A stretch of DNA of 11,159 nucleotides from NCBI GenBank assembly GCA_041586155.1, contig JBFHAT010000072.1, positions 1 to 11,159 on the forward strand. Direction: 5' to 3'. The position numbers and the translations under genes were made by a program. The notes beneath the pieces were generated by a model. That model was not told where the DNA came from and did not search any database. It saw only the letters and a list, made by a program, of their open reading frames with translations. The DNA comes from JBFGJH01 sp041586155. Its GTDB lineage: Bacteria; Actinomycetota; Acidimicrobiia; Spongiisociales; JAENVV01. Positions 6,365 to 11,159 of this stretch are shown piece after piece; the first letter of the stretch is position 1; every line of letters starts with the position of its first letter.

Positions 6365-7750
6365 TCAGGCGTCGACGTCTCGTGTGAGACCGTCCACGAA
6401 TTCGAGGTAGGCGCCCGTGTCGATCTTCCGTTCCAGTCCGGACGCCGTCATCGGCCGCACCTTGCCGATCACGGGTCGTTCGGCGAAGGCTTGGTCGTGC
6501 AGTCCGAACAGCCAGCCGACGTTGGCATAGGAGTTGGGATCGCGACCATCGAGGAAATACCGGTTGTTGAGGTCGAGCGTCACCCGGTGCGCATACTCGG
6601 GGGTGTTGGTCCACTCGATGATGCGTTTTCCCCAGTACATGCGAAGACGGTTGTGCAAGTATCCCGTCGCTTTCATCTCCTGCATGGCGGCGTTCCAGTA
6701 CCGGTCGTGGGTGTTGGCCGCCTCCAGCTCGGCTCGGGTGTAGACGGCGTCACGCTCGTCGTCACGATGCTCGGCCAAGGTGGTCTTGGCCCAGTCGGGG
6801 AGCGCCGAGTACTTGTCGTAGTCGGGCTCGTACCACACGAAGTTGTGGGCGAGCTCGCGCCGCACGACCAGCTCCTCGACGAATGTCTCCGTACTCGCCC
6901 GGTTGCGCGCGGCATCCCGAACGGTGCGGACGATCGTCGTTGGCGCGATGTGCCCGTAGTGGAGGTACATGGACAGATGCGAGCTGAAGTCGCCCATCAC
7001 GGAGGTACCGGCCTCGTCGTATTGAGCCAGCCCGTCATCGACGAACCGTCGCAAGGTGGCGTGTGCCTGACGCTCGCCGCCGCGAAAGCGCGGACTCGAA
7101 CCGTCGACGTCAATGCCGATCTCCGCCAGGAGGGCCTCCGGGTCTGCAGCGTCGAGGCCATCCACGTCCGGCGACGCTGAGTTGTCGAGGGCAGTCGTGG
7201 TCAGCTCCGTCAGGAACCGATCGAGGTGCTCATGGATCTTGGGCCGGATCGTGCGGGCGGCCCACTCCCGCTTGTCGGAGGCCACCTCTACCGGCACCAC
7301 GACGTTCGACTCGACCTCAACGACCGGCACGTCGGCCGCAGTCGCCAGTTCGGCACGCCAGCGCCGAGGGTCACCCAGGTAGTTGCGGTCGACGACCAAG
7401 GCGGCGGCATCGCTTGCGAGTTCGGACGCCATCTCGTCGGGAGGGCCCTTGCGCACAACGAACGGGATGGAGCGGCGGCCCAACCCGGTCGCTACGTCGG
7501 CCAAGCCGTCGGCGAGGAAGCGCAGGGTCCTGGGAGTCGACTCCGAGTAGGCCGGATCGATTCCGAAGGCCACCAGCAGCGGCCGCTCGAGGTCGTTGGC
7601 GAGTCGCACGGCGTGCTCGAGCGCGTGGTTCTCCCGGGTGCGGACCGAGGCCTGCATCCAGTACAAGACGTAGCGGCCTGGGCCGACCTCCTTGTCGTTG
7701 AGTTCTATGATCCGGTCCGGGTCGACGACGCTGGAAGCCATGCCGATCAT
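6365..7750 (-). CDS. phr: Deoxyribodipyrimidine photolyase, class II (CPD)
   Basis: The protein has 461 residues, full length for class II CPD photolyases, which use blue light and FADH- to split cyclobutane pyrimidine dimers. The alpha/beta domain begins at RYVLYWMQASVRTRENHALEHA (26-47), the class II signature. The FAD domain has the class II motifs ELVVRRELAHNFVWYEPDYD (293-312), NTHDRYWNAAMQEM (346-359), YLHNRLRMYWGKRIIEW (364-380), LDLNNRYFLDGRDPNSYANVGW (392-413) and RPVIGKVRPM (425-434). Trp352, Trp373 and Trp380 keep the spacing (21 and 7) of the Methanosarcina mazei electron-transfer residues W360, W381 and W388, so photoreduction is likely intact. Start: ATG 7750 with GGAG 5 bases upstream; ATG 7741 is a weaker alternative. 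The 116-residue gene ends 16 bases upstream on the same strand, so the two probably form an operon. The stop faces that of the iron-sulfur photolyase. Confidence 0.96.
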   Translation of the reverse strand: MIGMASSVVDPDRIIELNDKEVGPGRYVLYWMQASVRTRENHALEHAVRLANDLERPLLVAFGIDPAYSESTPRTLRFLADGLADVATGLGRRSIPFVVRKGPPDEMASELASDAAALVVDRNYLGDPRRWRAELATAADVPVVEVESNVVVPVEVASDKREWAARTIRPKIHEHLDRFLTELTTTALDNSASPDVDGLDAADPEALLAEIGIDVDGSSPRFRGGERQAHATLRRFVDDGLAQYDEAGTSVMGDFSSHLSMYLHYGHIAPTTIVRTVRDAARNRASTETFVEELVVRRELAHNFVWYEPDYDKYSALPDWAKTTLAEHRDDERDAVYTRAELEAANTHDRYWNAAMQEMKATGYLHNRLRMYWGKRIIEWTNTPEYAHRVTLDLNNRYFLDGRDPNSYANVGWLFGLHDQAFAERPVIGKVRPMTASGLERKIDTGAYLEFVDGLTRDVDA

Positions 7751-7766
7751 CCAATCTCCGACGGAG

Positions 7767-8117
7767 TCATGGACGCGACTCGTCGAGATATTGGATCAGA
7801 TCGTGAGCGGCCAACTCGATCTCCTTGTGTCCCCATTCGGCCGCCCGATACCTGCAGGCGATGAGTCCCATGCGGTGCAGCCGCCGGAAATCGCCGTAGA
7901 CGAACGCGTAGCGGGCTTTGGTTGCATCGTTGGCGCCCTCGGTGAGCCCGAGATGCCAGGCGGCGTATTCGTCCCACGTGTGATCCTCGAGGAACCGATT
8001 CTCGGCCTTGGCGTTGGGTTGGGTCTGACCCCACTCGCTCTTGAGGACGTACTGGCGCGAGTCGATCAACCGGCGCGCCTGCTCGACGGCGGCTGGGTTG
8101 ACGGTATACGACGCCAT
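7767..8117 (-). CDS. Conserved actinobacterial protein of unknown function, in operon with the class II photolyase
   Basis: The protein has 116 residues, is soluble, charged and rich in aromatic residues and His. I recall close relatives annotated only as hypothetical in actinobacteria. Recognisable conserved-looking stretches are VEQARRLIDSRQYVLKSEWG (11-30), FLEDHTWDEYAAWHLGLTEG (42-61), ARYAFVYGDFRRLHR.GLIA (68-87) and CRYRAAEWGHKEIELAAHDL (88-107). There are no membrane segments and no catalytic motif I can name. ATG 8117 has AGGAG 6-10 bases ahead. The same frame stays open further upstream on the - strand, but that extension lies opposite the divergent photolyase-like gene and is rejected. 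It precedes the class II photolyase by 16 bases and presumably shares its message. A role linked to light or DNA repair is inferred from position only. Confidence 0.85.
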   Translation of the reverse strand: MASYTVNPAAVEQARRLIDSRQYVLKSEWGQTQPNAKAENRFLEDHTWDEYAAWHLGLTEGANDATKARYAFVYGDFRRLHRMGLIACRYRAAEWGHKEIELAAHDLIQYLDESRP

Positions 8118-8143
8118 GGCTCTCCTAGACGGTTGAGTCTTGG

Positions 8144-8149
8144 ACCCTA
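8144..8149 (-). promoter_or_regulatory. Candidate -10 element (TAGGGT) for the 116-residue gene and class II photolyase
   Basis: Read on the - strand, TAGGGT lies 26 bases before the ATG at 8117, leaving a leader of about 20 bases containing AGGAG. It matches the actinobacterial -10 well. No clear -35 and no DNA-damage (RecA-NDp) upstream block is present. Confidence 0.35.
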
Positions 8150-8182
8150 CCCACCGAGTCCGCGTTCGAGTCGTTGGACGTC

Positions 8183-8188
8183 CATACT
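8183..8188 (+). promoter_or_regulatory. Candidate -10 element (CATACT) for the permuted photolyase-like gene
   Basis: CATACT occupies -13 to -8 relative to the ATG at 8196 and matches TATAAT at 4 of 6 positions. With no good Shine-Dalgarno between it and the ATG, a leaderless start is plausible. It faces the promoter of the class II photolyase operon inside a 78-base divergent spacer. Confidence 0.3.
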
Positions 8189-8195
8189 GCTGGGC

Positions 8196-9386
8196 ATGCG
8201 TTTGGAGACACCAGAATTCGATCCGGCGACGATCGTCGACTGGGTGTCGACACACCTCGGGCATCTCACCGCCGACCAAGCGAAAGCGTCCGGCGCCTTC
8301 AGCGGCGGGCAAACCGCCGCCGACGAAACCCTCGCGGCGTTCGACGTCACCGGATATGCCGCACAGCGCAACGAAGTCCTGCCCGAATCGGTCCGGGGCG
8401 CCTCGAAGTTGAGCCCCTACATCCGGCATGGACTGTTGCCTCTTGGAAGGGTATGGAGCCACGTTGAAGGTGGCCCGTCTCGGGATGTGTCCAAATATCG
8501 CTTCGAGCTTCTTTGGCAGGAGTATGCCCGGCATTGGTATGCGACCTTCGGCGAGCAGACCGGACGGGGCGTCCGGTTCGAGCAGGCGGCGCCTGAGCCG
8601 ACCAACGGTTGGCCGCCCGACATGTTGTGTGTGTCGACCAACCTCAACGAGTTGGACGCCGACGGATGGGTGGTGAATCAGGCTCGGATGTGGCTCGCGT
8701 CGCAGTGGGCGGTGCGCTCCAACGCCGAGTGGCGTGAGGGCGAGGATCACTTCTTCCGCCATCTGCTCGACGGGTCTCGGGCTGCCAACCGACTCGGTTG
8801 GCAATGGGCGGCGGGCATGTCGAAACAGAAGGTGTACGGATTCTCTCGCCGCCAGGTGCAGCGCCGCGCCCCGGGCCTGTGTGACCGCTGTGCTCTGCAA
8901 GATGCGTGCCCGATCACCAGCTGGCCGGATCCGGAACCGCGCCGGCGGATGGAGCCGCCGGATGCGCTCAATCTCGACCAGGTCGCCGGACCCGAATCTC
9001 CGACGGTCAACAGCGAGCCGGACTCGGTCTGGCTGACGGCCGAGTCTCTCGGCGACGCCGATCCTGCTCTCGAGGCGCACCCCGACCTGCCTGCCGTGTT
9101 CGTTTTCGACGAGCCTCTTCTCCGCAAGCTGCAGCTGTCGTCCAAGCGGCTGGTATTTCTCACCGAGACGCTTGCGGACCTGGCGCAGCGAAGGACGGTT
9201 CAGCTCTTCTTGGGGCGGCCCGCCGAAGTGCTCGCCGATCGCTCAGCGGCTGTGACATACGCCCCGGTCCCGGGCTACCGACGAATCGTTGAGGCCAGGC
9301 CCCCCGCAGCGGTGTACCCGTGGCCGTGGCTGCGTCGCCCCGATGGTCGGTCGGTGGCCTCGTTCAGCCAATGGAATCGCTCCTGA
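8196..9386 (+). CDS. Photolyase/cryptochrome-like flavoprotein with inverted domain order and four-Cys Fe-S signature
   Basis: The protein has 396 residues. The helical FAD domain comes first (about 35-245): FSGGQTAADETLAAFD, SKLSPYIRHGLLPL (70-83, the FAD phosphate motif), FELLWQEYARHWY (103-115), GWVVNQARMWLAS (157-169), EWREGEDHFFRHLLDG (178-193) and AANRLGWQWAAG (196-207). Asp192, Asn198 and Trp202 match E. coli D372, N378 and W382; Trp179 lies 23 residues before Trp202 exactly as W359 does. I see no counterpart of W306. Cys145 (DMLCVS), Cys229, Cys232 and Cys238 align with the [4Fe-4S] ligands of PhrB, with a shortened CX2CX5C. After a Pro-rich linker, residues about 277-375 form a Rossmann-like photolyase alpha/beta domain (VWLTAESLGDADPALEAHPD, PAVFVFDEPLL, KRLVFLTETLADL, FLGRPAEVL), normally N-terminal. 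Function is unknown: repair, light sensing or another flavin/Fe-S role are all possible. Start at ATG 8196; the longer frame upstream crosses the divergent genes. Confidence 0.88.
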   Translation: MRLETPEFDPATIVDWVSTHLGHLTADQAKASGAFSGGQTAADETLAAFDVTGYAAQRNEVLPESVRGASKLSPYIRHGLLPLGRVWSHVEGGPSRDVSKYRFELLWQEYARHWYATFGEQTGRGVRFEQAAPEPTNGWPPDMLCVSTNLNELDADGWVVNQARMWLASQWAVRSNAEWREGEDHFFRHLLDGSRAANRLGWQWAAGMSKQKVYGFSRRQVQRRAPGLCDRCALQDACPITSWPDPEPRRRMEPPDALNLDQVAGPESPTVNSEPDSVWLTAESLGDADPALEAHPDLPAVFVFDEPLLRKLQLSSKRLVFLTETLADLAQRRTVQLFLGRPAEVLADRSAAVTYAPVPGYRRIVEARPPAAVYPWPWLRRPDGRSVASFSQWNRS

Positions 9387-9413
9387 TCTGGAGCGGCACA
9401 AAGGCGGCACGCC

Positions 9414-9442
9414 ACCCGGTTTGTTCCGGCCGGCATCCGGGT
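9414..9442. repeat. Inverted repeat in the spacer after the permuted photolyase-like gene
   Basis: ACCCGG (9414-9419) and CCGGGT (9437-9442) are perfect 6-base arms around a 17-base loop that itself contains CCGGCCGG. It lies between the stop at 9386 and the ATG at 9456. It has no T run, so it may be a weak transcriptional pause, an operator, or chance in GC-rich DNA. Confidence 0.25.
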
Positions 9443-9455
9443 ATCGCCCTCAACG

Positions 9456-9803
9456 ATGAAGTCGCCTTCCGATCAGGACCGGTACCTCGTCATCAACGGA
9501 AGACGGTGGCGCCGAGCCGATCCCGCCCTTTCTCCAGACATTCGTGACCGCCTCGTCCACGAGTTGATGGATGCTCGGCGCGCCGTCAACTCCGCAAAGA
9601 GGGATGGAGACGCGACCGCCGTGCGGGCCGCCCGAGCGCGGGTGCACGACGCCAAGGTGGCATTGGGGGAGAGGGGAGTGCCATGGTGGGTCGAACCCAC
9701 TCCGAGCCAACGCGCCCAACGGAATGACGCGATGCGACGGGCGCTCCGCCGTGGGGAGCCAAGAGCGTCAGACGGCGACCTGATTCAGGCGACCGATCAA
9801 TGA
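9456..9803 (+). CDS. Small conserved actinobacterial protein of unknown function
   Basis: The protein has 115 residues, is very basic and Arg-rich, and has no signal peptide or membrane segment. The recognisable core is RYLVINGRRWRRADPALS (9-26), followed by a long amphipathic helical stretch (about 30-70, LVHELMDARRAVNSAKRDGD and beyond) and LGERGVPWWVE (70-80). I recall similar actinobacterial proteins with the same YLVINGRRWR opening and G.PWW motif, annotated as hypothetical and sometimes mislabelled as a Tol biopolymer transporter. There is nothing here to support transport. The ATG at 9456 has no clear Shine-Dalgarno; TATCGC at 9442-9447 is a poor -10. It is on the same strand as the permuted photolyase-like gene with a 69-base gap, so readthrough is possible. 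It converges on the deazaflavin-type gene with 7 bases between stops. Confidence 0.78.
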   Translation: MKSPSDQDRYLVINGRRWRRADPALSPDIRDRLVHELMDARRAVNSAKRDGDATAVRAARARVHDAKVALGERGVPWWVEPTPSQRAQRNDAMRRALRRGEPRASDGDLIQATDQ

Positions 9804-9810
9804 TCGGCGC

Positions 9811-10206
9811 TCACGACGCGGTGGAAATCCGAAACACCGGGTGGTCGGCCGGGTCCGGTAGCGCCTCCCACTGGCTCTTGGTGGGGCCGAGCCAGCGCTC
9901 TTTGTACTCTTCGATCAATCGGGGCTTGGCGTCGTCTGGGAGCTCGACGGCCGCGATCGGCTCGGAGATCTTGCCGGTCGTGATCGTGCCTCTGCCTGCA
10001 GCCCGGAGGTTGAGCGCCCAGTCGGTCTGGCCGCGCGGTGCAACCAGATATCGTTCGCCGTCGACGGTCAGCACATTGACGGGCACCCGATGTGGCTGCC
10101 CGGTTCTCCTCCCGGCGACTTCGAGCACCGGAGTGCCGGTCCGAGACGTGATCCAGTTGCCGACCACTCGGAGAAACCAAGGCGGGCGCAGGTAGGCGCG
10201 TGCCAT
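9811..10206 (-). CDS. Deazaflavin (F420)-dependent nitroreductase-family protein
   Basis: The protein has 131 residues, the usual size of the Ddn-like/F420H2-dependent oxidoreductase family (split beta-barrel, PF04075), named for Mycobacterium tuberculosis Ddn, which activates nitroimidazoles and reduces quinones. The family core is visible: PVLEVAGRRTGQPHRVPVNV (26-45), ERYLVAPRGQTDWALNLRAAG (51-71), then a strand pair and a C-terminal helical segment with RWLGPTK and HPVFRI. GRRTGQ and the LNLRAAG segment are typical of the cofactor-binding face. The natural substrate is unknown. The presence of this family implies that the organism makes F420, as actinobacteria do. ATG 10206 has no Shine-Dalgarno, but TACGCT sits exactly at -12 to -7, pointing to a leaderless message. 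It is divergent from the LigB-type dioxygenase. Confidence 0.88.
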   Translation of the reverse strand: MARAYLRPPWFLRVVGNWITSRTGTPVLEVAGRRTGQPHRVPVNVLTVDGERYLVAPRGQTDWALNLRAAGRGTITTGKISEPIAAVELPDDAKPRLIEEYKERWLGPTKSQWEALPDPADHPVFRISTAS

Positions 10207-10212
10207 CCAGAA

Positions 10213-10218
10213 AGCGTA
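10213..10218 (-). promoter_or_regulatory. Candidate -10 element (TACGCT) for the deazaflavin-type gene
   Basis: On the - strand TACGCT occupies -12 to -7 relative to the A of the ATG at 10206, the spacing expected if the transcript begins at the start codon. No -35 is evident. Confidence 0.4.
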
Positions 10219-10248
10219 CCGATCTCGACGGTGTGCCCGCCGGATACC

Positions 10249-10278
10249 ATGAGTCTCACCATCGCAGGAGCAACGTGA
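10249..10278 (+). other. Possible 9-codon upstream reading frame overlapping the dioxygenase start
   Basis: An ATG at 10249 opens a frame reading MSLTIAGAT and ends in TGA at 10276-10278, overlapping the dioxygenase GTG at 10275 by four bases (GTGA). Its last codons contain the Shine-Dalgarno of the dioxygenase. It could be a coupling leader peptide, but so short a frame can arise by chance. Confidence 0.25.
10266..10270 (+). promoter_or_regulatory. Shine-Dalgarno AGGAG deciding the GTG start of the dioxygenase
   Basis: AGGAG stands 4 bases before GTG 10275. It favours this start over the ATG at 10200, which overlaps the divergent gene, and over internal ATGs at 10323 and 10383, which have no Shine-Dalgarno. 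Confidence 0.6.
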
Positions 10279-11150
10279 GCATCATCCACCCCGCCGAGCC
10301 CGGCCGTGCATTCGACGAGTTCATGGCACGGCGAGCCCCCGGTGCCAGGGAACTGCGGGAATGGACGCCCGAAGATGGCGCCATGCCGGCGTTGTACTTG
10401 AGTCACGGCGCACCGCCGGTCTTTGACGATCCACACTGGATCGACCAGCTCTTCACGTGGTCACAGAGCATGCCCAAGCCACGGGCGATCCTGATCGTCA
10501 GCGCCCACTGGGAGGCGGCACCGCTCAGTCTCTCCGCATCGGGAGCCGGCACACCATTGGTGTACGACTTCTTCGGTTTCGCCCCACGGTATTTCGCCAT
10601 GGAGTACGCCACTCCCGATGCTGAGGATTTGGCTCGGAACGTTCGGGCGCTCATGCCCGACTCGGAGGCCGTCTACGAGCATCCCAGCCGGGGCCTCGAC
10701 CACGGAGCCTGGGTGCCGCTGAAGGTCATGTACCCGCACGCCGACGTCCCGGTCCTGCAGTTGAGCATGCCCACACACGATCCGTGGCGTCTGGTCGATC
10801 TGGGCACGCGCCTGCAGCCTTTGAGGGAGCAAGGTGTCCTCGTCATCGGATCTGGATTCATGACTCATGGGCTGCGTTTCGCCACGCGAGAGATGTTCGA
10901 GTCCAACGTCGTGCCGGAGTGGTCGAAGGAGTTCGATGCGTGGGTGGCCGAAGCGCTCGGGCGCGGCGATCTGGAGACCCTGGCGGCCTACGACCGAGCT
11001 CCGGGGATGCCGTATGCCCATCCGACCGTGGAGCACTTCACGCCGCTCTTCATTGCGTTGGGCGCCGCCACCGACCCGGAGTCAGCGCCGACGACGGTGA
11101 TCGACGACTTCCAGTTCGGATTCGCCAAGCGCTCCGTCCAGTTTGCATGA
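10275..11150 (+). CDS. LigB-type class III extradiol dioxygenase (4,5-DOPA dioxygenase-like, YgiD family)
   Basis: The protein has 291 residues from GTG 10275, with a tail of about 36 residues before the family's usual start. From MPALYLSHGAPPVF (37-50) onward it is collinear with E. coli YgiD and the plant DODA family, cytoplasmic metal-dependent enzymes that open catechol-type rings. Likely metal ligands are His44 (LSHGAP), His78 (VSAHWE) and His254 (VEHFTPL); His198 (GFMTHGL) corresponds to the catalytic His, and His143 in GLDHGAW is also conserved. All are intact. The true substrate is unknown, and DOPA is only the name-giving one. An internal ATG at 10383 would give the shorter YgiD-like start but lacks a Shine-Dalgarno. 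The stop overlaps ATG 11147-11149 in ATGA, so another gene (beginning MSAV) may follow in an operon; only 13 bases of it would lie in the window. Confidence 0.92.
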   Translation: MSIIHPAEPGRAFDEFMARRAPGARELREWTPEDGAMPALYLSHGAPPVFDDPHWIDQLFTWSQSMPKPRAILIVSAHWEAAPLSLSASGAGTPLVYDFFGFAPRYFAMEYATPDAEDLARNVRALMPDSEAVYEHPSRGLDHGAWVPLKVMYPHADVPVLQLSMPTHDPWRLVDLGTRLQPLREQGVLVIGSGFMTHGLRFATREMFESNVVPEWSKEFDAWVAEALGRGDLETLAAYDRAPGMPYAHPTVEHFTPLFIALGAATDPESAPTTVIDDFQFGFAKRSVQFA

Positions 11151-11159
11151 GCGCGGTAA

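Noticed and set aside
7692..8195. Open + strand extension upstream of the permuted photolyase-like gene
   Set aside because: It runs antisense through the 116-residue gene and the start of the class II photolyase and shows no photolyase-like sequence, so the ATG at 8196 is used.
8118..8195. DNA-damage (RecA-NDp type) promoter or LexA box in the divergent photolyase spacer
   Set aside because: TAGGGT fits the -10 of such promoters, but the upstream TTGTCRGTG-like block is absent, and I see no GAACN4GTTC palindrome.
8118..9080. Open - strand extension upstream of the 116-residue gene
   Set aside because: It is antisense to the permuted photolyase-like gene, has shadow-type Arg-rich composition, and the ATG at 8117 has a good Shine-Dalgarno.
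9456..9803. Tol biopolymer transporter annotation for the 115-residue protein
   Set aside because: There is no membrane segment, beta-propeller repeat or signal peptide; I treat that label as an annotation error for this kind of protein.
1..11159. tRNA, rRNA, CRISPR array, transposon or prophage features
   Set aside because: I looked for spaced direct repeats, terminal inverted repeats with transposase motifs and tRNA-like cloverleaf arms on both strands and saw none. This is by eye only; tRNAscan and a profile search would settle it.

Overview
The window is high-GC, gene-dense, single-copy chromosomal DNA from an actinobacterium. The codon use, the F420-type (deazaflavin-dependent) nitroreductase-family gene, and a secreted protein carrying Cys-paired SLH-like repeats of a kind I associate with Acidimicrobiia (Ilumatobacter-like lineages) point there. 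The placement is inference; there is no rRNA or other marker in the window. I see no tRNA, rRNA, CRISPR array, insertion sequence or phage gene, and no intergenic stretch exceeds about 180 bases.

Left part (1-3664). The 3' end of an unrecognised + strand gene meets, stop codon on stop codon, a - strand membrane protein with a YgjV-like N-terminus and a GNAT-like C-terminus. A small predicted lipoprotein lies upstream of it on the same strand. Then come a divergent CoA-binding protein of the YccU type, DNA-3-methyladenine glycosylase I (tag), and a secreted protein with two SLH-like repeats followed by GerMN and Gmad2 domains.

Centre (3840-9386). This is the most striking part. ACC deaminase (acdS) is followed at 7 bases by an iron-sulfur (6-4)-type photolyase/cryptochrome (FeS-BCP, PhrB type). 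Convergent to it lies a class II CPD photolyase, preceded on its own strand by a 116-residue conserved protein of unknown function. Divergent from that pair is a third photolyase-family gene whose two domains are in inverted order: the FAD-binding helical domain comes first and a short Rossmann-like alpha/beta domain comes last. It also keeps four cysteines that align with the iron-sulfur ligands of PhrB. Three different photolyase-family proteins within 4.6 kb, with an alkylation-repair glycosylase 2.5 kb away, suggest a cell exposed to strong sunlight.

Right part (9456-11159). A small uncharacterised actinobacterial protein, a convergent deazaflavin-dependent nitroreductase-family enzyme, and a divergent LigB-type (4,5-DOPA dioxygenase-like) extradiol dioxygenase, whose stop codon overlaps a possible next start.

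Expression signals fall into two classes. Several genes have a clear Shine-Dalgarno (1293, 3664, 3840, 7750, 8117, 10275). Four others lack one and instead have a TANNNT or near-TANNNT hexamer about 7-14 bases before the start codon (785, 2367, 8196, 10206), as expected for leaderless transcripts. Convergent genes are packed with almost no space between stop codons.
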